Assembly (NCBI GenBank): GCA_018829465.1
Contig: JAHJTN010000012.1
Span: 248,001-312,000 of the forward strand
Direction of reading: 5' to 3'
Source: Bacteroidota bacterium
GTDB lineage: Bacteria; Bacteroidota; Bacteroidia; Flavobacteriales; Flavobacteriaceae
Length of the DNA: 64,000 bases
Positions 44,441-54,800 of the stretch are shown in pieces. The position numbers and the translations under genes were made by a program. How positions within the stretch are numbered: position 1 is the stretch's first letter; the number at the start of each line of letters is the position of its first letter. The notes below the pieces were generated by a model. It was not told the DNA's origin. It saw only the letters and a list, made by a program, of their open reading frames with translations, and searched no databases.

Positions 44441-44614
44441 ATGGGAAAAGGAGATAAAAAAACTCGAAGAGGTAAAATTGTGACGGGTTCATATGGCAAA
44501 CTTCGCCCGCGCAAAAACGAAAAAATAGTCGTTGTTGAAGCCAAGGTGAAAGTTGAAAAGCCAAAGATTGAAAAGCCGGCTGCAAAAGCCAAAAAGGCAA
44601 AAGCTAAAGAATAG
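44441..44614 (+). CDS. Small ribosomal protein THX (bTHX)
   Basis: A 57-residue very basic protein, MGKGDKKTRRGKIVTGSYGK then LRPRKNEK and a Lys/Ala/Pro-rich tail. The first 35 residues match the Bacteroidota 30S protein THX, which binds near the head of the small subunit. The KAKKAKAKE tail is typical. It lies between the trp terminator and the convergent dprA, and is too short for many gene callers. Confidence 0.88.
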   Translation: MGKGDKKTRRGKIVTGSYGKLRPRKNEKIVVVEAKVKVEKPKIEKPAAKAKKAKAKE

Positions 44615-44629
44615 GTGCAGATTCGTTTG

Positions 44630-45739
44630 CTAGATAACCTCAAAAACCTTGCCCGGAAGCGGACGAATGACACCTTGCAGCTCCATATTGAGTAGCAAAG
44701 TCGCTACCTTGTTCGTGGGCATTTCACAACCCAGTGCAATGAGGTCTATGGGTTGTTGGCCTTGGTTGTTTAAAAAATCGAACAATTTTTGCTCTTCATG
44801 GGTGAGTTGTACAAACAGTTGTTTTTGAATGGGTTTGCTTTTTTCCAATTCGGGCAAATCCCAATTGAGCCAATACACCAAATCTGCAGCACTACTGATT
44901 AGATGTGCTTTTTCTGAACGTATCAATTGGTTGCAGCCACTGCTGTATTTGTCAGTCACCCTACCCGGAACTGCGAACACATCCCTGTTGTAGGAATGGG
45001 CAATATCTGCCGTGACCAAGCTGCCCCCTTTTTCGGCAGATTCTACAACAATGGTAGCCTCAGACATGCCGGCTATGATCCGATTTCGCTGCAAAAAATT
45101 TTCCCGTTCGGGTTGCGAAGTACTCCAAAAATCGGTGACCAATCCGCCGTTTTTAAGAATTTCAGTTACATATTTTTGATGTATTTTGGGGTAAATCTGG
45201 TTCAGCCCGTGTGCCAGGCAAGCGATGGTTTGCAAGTTGTTTTTAACGGCCTGTTTGTGTGCCTGTATGTCCACACCATAGGCCAAACCACTCACGATAA
45301 CCGGCTCAAAAGGTACCAACTCTGCAAGTAAGGTTTCGCAAAACGCCATTCCATAGGTCGTAATATTTCTTGTGCCAACTATGCTGATAATTCTTTTTTT
45401 ATCAAAATTGATGTTTCCCTTGGTAAACAGCAATACAGGGCCGTCTATACAATGTTTGAGCTTTTCCGGATAGCCAGATTCGTCAAATGTTTGAACACAG
45501 ATAGATTCATCATCAATAAATTTCATTTCTGATTCGGCTTCTTTCAAAAAACGACTGCCCGACGACAATTCTTTGTAAATTGATACGCCAATGCCATCTA
45601 TTTTGAGCAAACGGTCTTTTTTTTCTTTAAATACTTGCTCAGCACTGCCGCAGTGTGCAATGAGTTTCTTGGCCGTGATGTCGCCAATTTTAGAGATGCG
45701 CTGCAACGCCAATCTATATAAAAGTTCGTTTGCTGTCAT
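44630..45739 (-). CDS. dprA: DNA-processing protein DprA
   Basis: Binds incoming single-stranded DNA and loads RecA during natural transformation. The 369-residue protein has an N-terminal helix-hairpin-helix part (RISKIGDITAKKLIAHCGSA), the Rossmann-like core with SIVGTRNITTYG and VSGLAYGVDIQAHKQA, and a C-terminal winged helix (about 305-369, QQPIDLIALGCEMPTNKVATLLLNMELQG). All three domains are complete. Confidence 0.93.
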   Translation of the reverse strand: MTANELLYRLALQRISKIGDITAKKLIAHCGSAEQVFKEKKDRLLKIDGIGVSIYKELSSGSRFLKEAESEMKFIDDESICVQTFDESGYPEKLKHCIDGPVLLFTKGNINFDKKRIISIVGTRNITTYGMAFCETLLAELVPFEPVIVSGLAYGVDIQAHKQAVKNNLQTIACLAHGLNQIYPKIHQKYVTEILKNGGLVTDFWSTSQPERENFLQRNRIIAGMSEATIVVESAEKGGSLVTADIAHSYNRDVFAVPGRVTDKYSSGCNQLIRSEKAHLISSAADLVYWLNWDLPELEKSKPIQKQLFVQLTHEEQKLFDFLNNQGQQPIDLIALGCEMPTNKVATLLLNMELQGVIRPLPGKVFEVI

Positions 45740-45818
45740 GTTTCAAAAATAAAAGAAAACTTTTCAATAAATGTTAATAAAAACAACGACATATGTTTTC
45801 AAAAAATAGATTTTGTCC

Positions 45819-45826
45819 TAAATTTG
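45819..45826 (+). promoter_or_regulatory. Promoter -7 box just before the SPOR protein start
   Basis: TAAATTTG matches TAnnTTTG and ends five bases before the chosen ATG, so the mRNA would have almost no 5' leader. The earlier in-frame ATG lies upstream of this box. Confidence 0.5.
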
Positions 45827-45831
45827 TGCTT

Positions 45832-46737
45832 ATGCACTTAGAAAATTACATCAGCGATTTACTCTACACCCACGATTGTGTGGTCGTCCCCGGTTTTGGG
45901 GCCTTTCTCACCCGTTATCAGACCGCAGAATTAGATAAAAATACCCACACTTTTTACCCGCCCAAAAAGACTGTGGGCTTCAATATCCGTCTGCAAGAAA
46001 ATGACGGCGTTTTGGCGCATCGCATTGATAAGGAAACCAAAAATGGCCTCAAAAAATCTGTAGCTTTTATAGAAAAAGAAGTCGCAGTTTGGCAGCAGCA
46101 TTTAGCGCAAAACAAGTTTCTATCGCTCGAAAAATTAGGCGATTTTTCAGTTGACAACCTTGGCAAATGGCAATTTGTGCCGTCTGCAAATGTCAATTTC
46201 CTTCCCGAATCTTTCGGTTTGAGTGCTGTGGTTTCTAAACCTTTGGTCAACAAACCTGTCAAGCGAATTGTACCTATTCAAGAAACAAAAACACCATCTA
46301 CTTGGTACAAATATGCTGCCGTGGCGGCTGTGGCTGTGAGTGTTGGCGGTTTTTTAGGATTCAATTATTACAACCAACAGGTGTCGCAATACAATTTGGC
46401 AGAAAAGCAAAAAGCTGATAAAATGCTACAACAACGCATACAAGCCGCTACATTTCAGCTCAATGCCTCAGAAACGCCAGTTACCATTCAAATTGTTTCT
46501 AAAAGTTATCCGTACCACGTGATTGCCGGTGCTTTTCGCGAAGAAGAAAACGCCCACAAAAGAATGGAGGAACTCATCCAAAATGGCTATCAAGCGCGTT
46601 TGCTTGGTACCAATACATACGGTTTACACCAAGTGGCATTTCAAAGTTTTTCCGATAAATCAACAGCGCTCGAATTTCTTGAAGAAATCCGCACACAGGT
46701 CTTTTCCGATGCTTGGATGTTGATTGAAAACCGCTAA
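45832..46737 (+). CDS. HU-CCDC81/SPOR domain membrane protein
   Basis: A 301-residue protein. The N-terminal 130 residues (MHLENYISDLLYTHDCVVVPGFGAFLT) match the HU-like CCDC81-type domain found in Bacteroidota SPOR proteins; a single span follows (about 166-183, YAAVAAVAVSVGGFLGFNYY), then a linker and a C-terminal SPOR domain (about 220-301, SYPYHVIAGAFREEENAHKR). SPOR domains bind denuded peptidoglycan at division sites, so a role in septation or cell-wall organisation is likely. Confidence 0.85.
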   Translation: MHLENYISDLLYTHDCVVVPGFGAFLTRYQTAELDKNTHTFYPPKKTVGFNIRLQENDGVLAHRIDKETKNGLKKSVAFIEKEVAVWQQHLAQNKFLSLEKLGDFSVDNLGKWQFVPSANVNFLPESFGLSAVVSKPLVNKPVKRIVPIQETKTPSTWYKYAAVAAVAVSVGGFLGFNYYNQQVSQYNLAEKQKADKMLQQRIQAATFQLNASETPVTIQIVSKSYPYHVIAGAFREEENAHKRMEELIQNGYQARLLGTNTYGLHQVAFQSFSDKSTALEFLEEIRTQVFSDAWMLIENR

Positions 46738-46865
46738 CATTCGCGTCCTTTTACCTACCCCGAAGGTTCTTTAAATACGCATCTGACTTTGGATTGTTTT
46801 TGCGTTGGGATGTTTTTGCCCCCAATACACAGCGAGTCCTTATTAAAAAATTACTTTTGTTCCCG

Positions 46866-46912
46866 ATGAAAACACTTGTATTGAGCGCAGTCGAAATAAA
46901 TAAAATAAACAC
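46866..46912. repeat. TTGAGCGCAGTCGAA module with A-rich tail before a start codon
   Basis: AAAACACTTGTATTGAGCGCAGTCGAAATAAATAAAATAAACAC, then the ATG-AAA of the bioF-like gene. The same string occurs at about 25707-25744 in front of a GAAACGCCC element, so this is the right end of that repeat family without its palindromic part. Confidence 0.8.
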
Positions 46913-48046
46913 ATGAAAAGAATTCCCAAATCGCTGCTCAAAAAACTTGAAAATCGAAAAGAGATTGGGACTTTCAGAACACTGAAAACAAAAACGGCTT
47001 TAGTAGATTTTTCTTCAAACGATTATTTGGGATTGGCGCGCTTGGATGCCATTTCGGTTCGCGCCAAACAAATTTTGACAGATTTGGGCCATTCTGCCAA
47101 CGGGTCAACCGGATCGCGCTTGCTTACAGGACACCATCCGCTTTTTAAAAAAGTTGAGCAGCAGATAGCTACATATCATGAAGCCGAAACCGCGCTGGTT
47201 TTCAATTCCGGTTACGATGCTAACATCGGACTTTTTTCTGCACTTCCGCAGCGCAACGACCTCGTTTTTTACGATGCATTTGTGCACGCTTCCATCCGTG
47301 ACGGTTTGCGACTTTCGAGGGCAAAATCATATAGTTTTAGGCACAATGATTTTGAAGATTTAGCACGTAAGATAGAAAAATTAACTTCCGCATCCTCAGT
47401 TTGGGTGGTCACCGAAGCCGTGTTTTCAATGGATGGCGATTCGCCCGATTGGAAAAGCTTAGCAGCCATCTGCAACCGCTTTGAGGTGCATCTCATCATA
47501 GATGAAGCGCACGCCACAGGGGTTTTAACGCAATTAACAGAAATATACAAGCAAACAACTATAGAAAACCATCTTACAGCCCGCGTGGTCACTTTCGGAA
47601 AAGCCTTGGGTTGCCACGGCGCAGCAGTTTTGGGCAATGCATCGCTCAGAGATTACCTCATCAATTTTGCCGGGAGTTTTATATACACCACAGCACTTCC
47701 GCCAGCGGCATTGGCCACCATTGCGGCAGCTTATGAAAAATTACAAGACAAGATTGGGCTTGAAAGTTTGCATCAAAACATTGATATTTTTAACCGAAGT
47801 GTGGTGAATTTGGACTTAAAACAACATTTTATACTGAGCCAATCAGCCGTACATTGCTGCATTGCCCCGGGCAACGAACACGTAAAAATGCTGAGTATGC
47901 AATTCGAAAAATCGGGCTTCGATGTCCGCCCCATCCTTTCACCCACAGTGGCCGCCAGAAAAGAAAGACTTCGCTTCTGCCTACACGCATTCAATACTGA
48001 AAATGAAATAGAAAGCGCACTCAAGCTGCTCGCAACGCTGTTGTGA
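46913..48046 (+). CDS. BioF-like PLP-dependent aminotransferase (alpha-oxoamine synthase family)
   Basis: A 377-residue class II aminotransferase. It has FSSNDYLGLA, GSTGSRLLTGHHPL, IIDEAHATGVL (Asp to the PLP nitrogen) and the PLP-lysine in TFGKALGCHGAAV, all as in 8-amino-7-oxononanoate synthase. BioF in biotin synthesis is the best guess; serine palmitoyltransferase- or Kbl-like roles are possible because no other bio gene is near. Its start is in the A-rich end of a repeat. Confidence 0.82.
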   Translation: MKRIPKSLLKKLENRKEIGTFRTLKTKTALVDFSSNDYLGLARLDAISVRAKQILTDLGHSANGSTGSRLLTGHHPLFKKVEQQIATYHEAETALVFNSGYDANIGLFSALPQRNDLVFYDAFVHASIRDGLRLSRAKSYSFRHNDFEDLARKIEKLTSASSVWVVTEAVFSMDGDSPDWKSLAAICNRFEVHLIIDEAHATGVLTQLTEIYKQTTIENHLTARVVTFGKALGCHGAAVLGNASLRDYLINFAGSFIYTTALPPAALATIAAAYEKLQDKIGLESLHQNIDIFNRSVVNLDLKQHFILSQSAVHCCIAPGNEHVKMLSMQFEKSGFDVRPILSPTVAARKERLRFCLHAFNTENEIESALKLLATLL

Positions 48047-48104
48047 AAAAAATATTGTTTTGCGTTTGATAAGTTTATATATTTGATACATAAAAAAAAA
48101 GCAA

Positions 48105-49094
48105 ATGAAGCAATTCTACGTTTTCACTTTACTTTCCGTTTTATTTTATGTTCCGGTTGCCAAAGGACAGGCAATCCCGCTTACGGAGGTGTTTAACTAT
48201 GCCGTGGGTAGTAACCTTGGTGGACAGGGAGGTTGGGCAAACCAAAACTCCGGGGATGAAGTAACCGTTCAGTCCGGGAGCCTTTCTTATGAGGGCCTGC
48301 TCATTTCAACTGACAATTCAGTCACTTTCTCCGGGGGCGGTATCGATCCGCAACTGCCGTTCGATGTGCAATCAGGCAATACGGTCTATGCTTCTTTTAT
48401 CTTCCGTGTAACCGATTTGTCAACGCTTACCGACACCAACGGGGGTTATTTTGCCGGTTTTGGGCAAAGTACGACCACTTTTGGAGCAACGGTTTGGCTC
48501 AGGACTGCCGGAGCACAATTTAACATTGGCATCAACAAAGCAACTGCGGTAAATGAAAATACTTGGCTGCCTACAAATTTTGACACCAACACCGACATTT
48601 TTGTAGTCATCGCGTATGATTTGGCCATAGGAGAAGCTAGAATTTGGGTCAATCCTGTTCCAGACGATTTAGAAGTGGAGACTCCACCTACACCCAACGG
48701 AACTGCCAACCTGAACACAACCCGGACCAGCTTGAGTCGGTTTTTTCTTCGGCAAGACTCTGCCACCGAAACACCCACCATTGTTTTTGACGAATTGAGG
48801 GTCGGGACAACTTGGGCGGCAGTCACCCCAAAAGACCCTACAATGTCCTTAGTGGATAATTTTAAAAACAGTTTTGCGGTATTCCCAAACCCCGCCACCA
48901 ATGGTTTTGTAAACATCAGTTCGGCTTCACTTTCACCCAAAGATATACATGTATATGACGTGTTGGGCAAACTTCTTGTCAAGCAGACCATTTCCGGAAC
49001 AAGGCTCAACATTGAAAACCTAAAAGCCGGCGTGTATATTTTAAAAGTGGCACAAGACGGCCGCACCGAAACCAAAAAACTCGTCATTAGATAA
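48105..49094 (+). CDS. Secreted beta-sandwich protein with T9SS sorting domain
   Basis: A 329-residue exported protein. A signal peptide (MKQFYVFTLLSVLFYVPVAKGQ) precedes a beta-rich domain (about 25-245) with a lectin-like pattern, then a C-terminal type IX sorting domain (about 255-329: FAVFPNPATNGFVNI, IHVYDVLGKLL, LKAGVYILKV). Cargo function unknown. The next gene also encodes a T9SS cargo with a very similar tail. Confidence 0.85.
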   Translation: MKQFYVFTLLSVLFYVPVAKGQAIPLTEVFNYAVGSNLGGQGGWANQNSGDEVTVQSGSLSYEGLLISTDNSVTFSGGGIDPQLPFDVQSGNTVYASFIFRVTDLSTLTDTNGGYFAGFGQSTTTFGATVWLRTAGAQFNIGINKATAVNENTWLPTNFDTNTDIFVVIAYDLAIGEARIWVNPVPDDLEVETPPTPNGTANLNTTRTSLSRFFLRQDSATETPTIVFDELRVGTTWAAVTPKDPTMSLVDNFKNSFAVFPNPATNGFVNISSASLSPKDIHVYDVLGKLLVKQTISGTRLNIENLKAGVYILKVAQDGRTETKKLVIR

Positions 49095-49191
49095 TTGAAA
49101 TTTAATCTTTTGATAATCTTTTTGCAAAGCAAAATGCCCCATACTTCTTTAAGTTTGTATGCTGTTTTAAACCTTTTAAACCTATATGATT

Positions 49192-50907
49192 ATGAAAAAA
49201 ATTTACTTATTGTTCTTTCTGCTTTCTGGTACATTACTCTTTGGGCAAACCGCGGGGGTAAATGTGTTTATCAACGAGATACACTATGACAATGCAGGTA
49301 CCGACGTTGGAGAGGGCGTGGAAATTGCCGGGCCTGCCGGAACCGATTTGACAGGCTGGTCTCTTGTCGCTTACAACGGTAATGGAGGCGCGTCTTACAT
49401 AACAGTCGATCTTATCGGAAGTACCATCCCTAATGAAGGTGGATCCGGTTTTGGGACTTTATTTTTTGCAATGACTGGTTTACAAAATGGCGCACCCGAT
49501 GGAATTGCCCTAACAGACGGGACTAACGTCCAATTTCTCAGCTATGAAGGGTCTTTTACAGCCGCTGACGGTCCCGCTTCAGGGCTAACATCCACAGATA
49601 TAGGCGTTGTTGAGCCTGGGTCGCCAATTGGCGAATCCCTCCAACTCATTGGAACAGGTTCTTTGGCTTCCGATTTTACTTGGACAGGTCCGGTTGCAGA
49701 ATCTCCCGGATCGATAAATACCAATCAAACATTTAGTGCTTCACTCGACCCATCTGTCACGATACTCACACCTTCCGATGGCACAACTTTCCCTCCCGGC
49801 ACGCCGAATGTCAACGTCACCCTTTCCGTTCAAAATTTTACCGTGGCAACCCCTTCCGCAGGCGATGGGTTCATCAAATATACCGTTGATGGCGGTGCTC
49901 CGGTTGACAAGTTCGACACGGCGCCCATCTCGCTGAGCCTTCCTTCAGGTCCGCACACCGTTGTTGTGGAATTGGTTGACAATGCCGGCGCAAGTTTGTC
50001 GCCGCAAACCTCAAGCACCACAAGCTTTACCATCGCCACCTTGACGCCCATCGCAGATATTGCTACCCTGCGCGCACAGCCTACCGGAGCAGGTAATTTT
50101 TATCAACTCAATGGAGAGGCCGTTGTCAGTTTTGCAGTAGCCAACAGAAACCAGATTTTTATGCAAGACGCTACTGCCGGTATCTTGATAGACGATGCGG
50201 CCAATACTATAGCAACTGCTTACGCACCAGGAGACGGGATGACCGGTTTGAAAGGGACTTTAAGTGTGTTTGGTGGCATTGTTCAGTTTGTGCCGATTGA
50301 AGACCCGGGCACGCCTTCTTCTAACGGAAAAACTGTGAGTCCGCAAGTAGTGACCTTGGCCGACTTGAATGTGAATTTTGACAATTATGAATCGCAAATA
50401 GTTAAAATTATCGGCGTAACCATAGACGCAACCAACGTAACTTTTACAACGGCTTCTGCGACGAATTATCCCATCAATGTAGGCGCAGATGCTTCCATAC
50501 TGAGGACACAACACCCCGAATCTGGTTTGGAAGGCGTTGCTATTCCTGTAACACCTATCGATCTTTTCGGTATCGTATCCGAATTTGGCGGTGCATCTCA
50601 ATTGTTCCCTTTTTATGATTTTGTAAACTCGCCTCCACCGGCCCTGCTTTCAACCGATGATTTTTCGTTCGATACGGCTTCTTTCAAGATTTATCCAAAC
50701 CCGGTAAGCACTGGTATCGTCAACATTGTTTCGGCCCAAAACGGCAGTAAGACCGTTGCTGTTTATGACATACTCGGCAAAGAAATGTTGCGTACCCAAC
50801 TCAACGGCACTACGCTCGATGTGAGCCAACTCAACAATGGGATTTACATCTTGAAAATTGAAGAAGACGGCAAAACAACCAGCAAAAAACTGATTGTTCA
50901 GCAATAA
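49192..50907 (+). CDS. Lamin-tail/DUF5689-type secreted protein with T9SS sorting domain
   Basis: A 571-residue exported protein (signal MKKIYLLFFLLSGTLLFGQT). Residues about 24-185 match a lamin-tail-domain fold (VFINEIHYDNAGTDVGEGVE, LTGWSLVAYNG). A middle segment (about 187-285) resembles chitobiase-like/Ig repeats. Residues about 290-480 resemble DUF5689/OB-fold domains (FYQLNGEAVVSF, IFMQDATAGILIDD). The end (about 495-571) is a sorting domain with FKIYPNPVSTG and LNNGIYILKI. The third codon ATG is preferred as start. Confidence 0.85.
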   Translation: MKKIYLLFFLLSGTLLFGQTAGVNVFINEIHYDNAGTDVGEGVEIAGPAGTDLTGWSLVAYNGNGGASYITVDLIGSTIPNEGGSGFGTLFFAMTGLQNGAPDGIALTDGTNVQFLSYEGSFTAADGPASGLTSTDIGVVEPGSPIGESLQLIGTGSLASDFTWTGPVAESPGSINTNQTFSASLDPSVTILTPSDGTTFPPGTPNVNVTLSVQNFTVATPSAGDGFIKYTVDGGAPVDKFDTAPISLSLPSGPHTVVVELVDNAGASLSPQTSSTTSFTIATLTPIADIATLRAQPTGAGNFYQLNGEAVVSFAVANRNQIFMQDATAGILIDDAANTIATAYAPGDGMTGLKGTLSVFGGIVQFVPIEDPGTPSSNGKTVSPQVVTLADLNVNFDNYESQIVKIIGVTIDATNVTFTTASATNYPINVGADASILRTQHPESGLEGVAIPVTPIDLFGIVSEFGGASQLFPFYDFVNSPPPALLSTDDFSFDTASFKIYPNPVSTGIVNIVSAQNGSKTVAVYDILGKEMLRTQLNGTTLDVSQLNNGIYILKIEEDGKTTSKKLIVQQ

Positions 50908-50927
50908 ATTTTTGCTAATCACATTTA

Positions 50928-50956
50928 AAAACCCGCCATTTGGCGGGTTTTGTTGT
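50928..50956 (+). terminator. Terminator after the lamin-tail protein
   Basis: AAAACCCGCCA and TGGCGGGTTTT form a perfect 11-bp stem with a 2-base loop, followed by GTTGTTTT. Confidence 0.9.
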
Positions 50957-50987
50957 TTTATAGATATAGGTTGCCCTTCCAACCTGT

Positions 50988-51075
50988 CATGCTGAACGCG
51001 TTTCAACATCTCACTGAAGGGAATGTCACCCCGAGCGCAGTCGAGGGGCAAGACCCTGAAATAAATTCAGGGTGA
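50988..51075. repeat. CCCTGAA/TTCAGGG hairpin repeat, copy 1
   Basis: GTCATGCTGAACGCGTTTCAAC, then a CCCCGAgcgcagTCGAGGGG hairpin and ACCCTGAA-ataaa-TTCAGGGT followed by GACAG. Related copies occur near 57034 and 63042. Confidence 0.8.
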
Positions 51076-51311
51076 CAGTTCGGAGAGATGTTGGGTGACA
51101 GTTTAGAGTGATGTTGAGTGACTGTTGAATAGGTCGTTTTCTACTTCAAAGAAACCTTCTTGATTTTCAATATTTTTACCGTAACGCATAAGCATCACAC
51201 AAGCTTTTACAATGGGTTCTAGCATCTGGATATCAATACATACAAAAAAATAAGGTCTCTATACATATAGCTACAATGGCAAGAAAATCATAAAAACCTG
51301 ACAAATATCAT

Positions 51312-51340
51312 TTTGTATATATATTTTTGCCGTAACTTTG
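51312..51340 (+). promoter_or_regulatory. Promoter of the metal-resistance gene group
   Basis: TTTG, 17 bases, TAACTTTG: the best -33/-7 pair in the window. The ATG lies five bases after the -7 box, so the first transcript would be leaderless or nearly so. Confidence 0.75.
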
Positions 51341-51345
51341 TAGCC

Positions 51346-51765
51346 ATGTTTAAGACAACCACAAAATTGGCCTCTGTTTTTATGGCACTCGTCGTGTTGG
51401 TGTCCACTACATCTTTTACAGTCTATCAGCATTTTTGCGGTGATGAAATCACGGATGTAGCGGTTTTCAAACACGCTGAAGGCTGCGGTATGGAGGTCGC
51501 TGTTGTTGAAATCCCGGAAAACACTTGCCATACACCTAAAAAATCTTGTTGCAATGACCGTGTGGTTTCAATTCAAGGTCAAGATCAGGTGAATCCGGCT
51601 ACGCAAGCTTTATCAATTGACCACCAAGTCTTTTTGGCGGCAGTTATTTACAGTTTCGACTATTTATTTTTAGACACTTCCAAAAATGTTTCGGAGACAT
51701 TTCACTACTACCCGCCTCCGATTGTTCAAGACATTACTGTACTTCATCAGGTTTTCCGCATTTGA
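51346..51765 (+). CDS. HYC_CC_PP family protein
   Basis: A 139-residue exported protein (signal about residues 1-25, MFKTTTKLASVFMALVVLVS). It has the three short motifs that name the family: a His-x-Cys version in YQHFCGD, CC in KKSCCND, and PP in YYPPPIV. In Bacteroidota these genes commonly precede copper or heavy-metal RND pumps, as here, and the conserved His and Cys suggest metal binding, though the role is unproven. The start is fixed by the promoter box five bases upstream. Confidence 0.82.
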   Translation: MFKTTTKLASVFMALVVLVSTTSFTVYQHFCGDEITDVAVFKHAEGCGMEVAVVEIPENTCHTPKKSCCNDRVVSIQGQDQVNPATQALSIDHQVFLAAVIYSFDYLFLDTSKNVSETFHYYPPPIVQDITVLHQVFRI

Positions 51766-51853
51766 TTTTAGAATGAAACAGCCTTATTTAGGCTTCGTTT
51801 AACTGAGTATTTTTCAATTTCTCAGCGATTTTTTCATTCTTAAAATCAAAAAA

Positions 51854-54800
51854 ATGCTTTCAAAAGTCATACGTTATTTTCTAGAAAACAGATTGGTCAC
51901 TTCCCTGCTGCTGTTGTCGTTTATTTCATGGGGGTTGATGACGGCTCCGTTCAATTGGAACACCGGATTTCTTCCCAAAGACCCTGTGCCTGTTGATGCC
52001 ATTCCCGACATCGGCGAAAACCAGCAAATCGTTTTCACCAATTGGCCCGGACGTTCTCCACAAGACATTGAAGATCAAATCACCTATCCGCTCACTACTT
52101 CTCTGCTAGGCATACCGGGTGTAAAATCCATTCGGAGTTCATCGGTGTTCGGGTTTTCGATGATCAACATCATTTTTAGTGAAGATGTCGAGTTTTACTG
52201 GTCGCGTACACGGGTACTCGAAAAACTGAATTCACTGCCGGCAAACCTGCTTCCCAACGATGTCCAACCCATTTTAGGTCCGGACGCAACGGCATTGGGA
52301 CAGGTCTATTGGTACACGCTGGAAGGGCGTGATTCGCTGGGCAATGTCACTGGCGGATGGGATTTGCACGAACTGCGCACCATCCAAGATTTTTATGTTA
52401 AATATGGATTGAATGCGGTGGAAGGTGTGTCGGAAGTGGCTTCGGTGGGCGGCTATGTGCAGGAATATCAAATCGATGTAAATCCGGAAGCTTTGAAAGC
52501 CTACCGAATCGGTTTAGACAAAGTGGCTTCCGCAGTTAAAAACAGCAACCGTGACATTGGTGCACAAACGGTGGAAATCAACAAAGCAGAATATTTGGTT
52601 CGCGGTTTGGGTTACGTAAAATCGATTGCAGACATAGAAAACGCGGTTGTGGCGGTCAACAACAACATTCCAATTTTAATCAAAGATATAGCCGTGGTTC
52701 ACTTGGGCCCGGCACCACGCCGTGGTGTGTTGGACAAAGGTGGCGCGGAGGTTGTGGGTGGTGTGGTTGTAGCTCGATACGGTGCCAATCCGCTGGCAGT
52801 CATCAATCAGGTGAAAGAAAAAATCAAAGTACTCGCCCCCGGTTTGCCTACCAAAGTATTGAAAGACGGAACCGTCAGTCGAGTAACCATCGTTCCCTTT
52901 TACGACCGCACCCAACTGATCCACGAAACCATCGGTACGCTGGAAACGGCACTTTCACATGAGATTCTCATCAGTATTTTGGTGGTCATCGTGTTGGTGC
53001 TTAACCTGCGAGCTTCCATCTTGATATCGAGCTTGTTGCCCGTTGCCGTTCTGATGACTTTTGTGGTGATGCGCTATACCGGTGTGGATGCCAACGTGGT
53101 CGCGCTTTCGGGAATCGCCATCGCCATCGGCGTGATGGTGGACGTGGGCATCGTGTTTGTCGAAAACATCATTCGGCATCTCGAATTACCCGAAAATAAA
53201 GGGAAAAAAGGCAAAGCCATGCTCGAGCTTATTCACAGTTCAACCACGGAGGTGGCTTCTGCCATCACCACGGCTTTGGCGACAACCGTCGTCAGTTTCT
53301 TGCCGGTGTTTTTTATGGAAAACGCGGAAGGTAAATTGTTCAGGCCGCTTGCTTTCACCAAAACCTTTGCGCTGTCTGCATCCTTTATATTGGGAATCGT
53401 CGTTTTGCCTACGCTGGCTTATTGGTTTTTCGCCACCGGTTCCAAAAAACAAAAAACAAAAAAAATAGGGAACATCAGTCTGGCTGTCGCCGGCGTTGTA
53501 TTCGCCATCTACTTCGGCATGTGGCTTCCATTGGCGTTGACTATCATCGGTTTAAAAAATATTTTTCATGACCAACTTCCGCAAAAATTTGGGAAATACA
53601 CCACCGAAATAACCCTCGGTATCGTGTTGGTAGTGACAGTCTTTTTCCTGACGGAAGAGTGGATGCCACTTGGACATGGCAATAACCTGATTGTCAATTT
53701 TCTTTTTGTAGTAATTTTGCTTTCCCTGATCTTGGGTGTTTTGATGACCATCGTACACTTTTACGAACCCATCCTGAAATGGTGTTTGGAGAATAAGAAA
53801 AAATTCTTGCTTATTCCCGGATTTTTTGTGACACTCGGAATTATTATTTGGCTCGGTTTTGCCACAACGTTCGGGTGGATTTCCTATGGTTTTGACAAGT
53901 TGGGGGTCAACATTCGCACTACTTCGGTATGGTCGGGCATCTCCAATACTTTTCCCGGCGTAGGCAAAGAATTTATGCCTCCACTCAATGAAGGTAGTTT
54001 CTTGCTGATGCCCACCTCGATGCCGCACGCAGGGGTCGAACAAAGCAAAGATGTTTTGCAAACTTTAGATCGTGCTTTGGCCAACATTCCCGAAGTGGAC
54101 ATGTCGGTCGGAAAATTGGGACGAACCGACAGTGCGCTCGATCCGGCACCGATTTCGATGTATGAAACCATTGTCAATTACAAATCGGAATATATTGCAG
54201 ACGAGGATGGGCATCGACTTACCTTCAAAACTGATCGAAACGGAAAATTTGTGCTGCAATCCGGTGAAACGGTCACACAAGCAGAAGCCTTGACAAAAGG
54301 GGTTTCTCAAAAGAATTTGATTAGAGATAAAAATGGGGAATATTTTCGAAACTGGCGACCACAAATCAAAAACCCCGACGATATCTGGGAAGAAATCGTA
54401 CGTGTTACCAAGCTCCCCGGCGTGACTTCCGCACCCAAATTGCAGCCCATCCAAACGCGACTGATCATGTTGCAAACCGGCATGCGCGCACCCATGGGCA
54501 TCAAAGTTTACGGCCCCGATTTGAAAACCATTGAGGCCTTTGGCATGCAAATCGAATCGATTTTAAAAGAAGTTCCTTCGGTCAAAACGGAATCGGTTTT
54601 TGCCGACCGTATCGTCGGAAAACCTTATCTCGAACTCAACATAGACCGAAGCAAAATTGCGCGATACGGATTGAGCGTGGAGCAGCTACAACAAGCCATT
54701 GAAGTGGCCATCGGCGGCATGCCCGTCACGACTACCGTGGAAGGAAGAGAACGTTTCCCTGTTCGGGTCCGCTATCCGAGAGAGTTGCGCGACAATCCGG

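Larger units (their letters stand above)
50957..51345. other. Intergenic region with repeats before the metal island
   Basis: The first 160 bases are hairpin repeats of the CCCTGAA/TTCAGGG and GAGCGCAGTCGAGG kind. On the minus strand a 40-codon frame (start near 51226, reading MLEPIVKACVMLMRYGKNIE) looks protein-like but matches nothing I know and may be a gene remnant. The last 40 bases are the promoter of the next gene. Confidence 0.5.
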
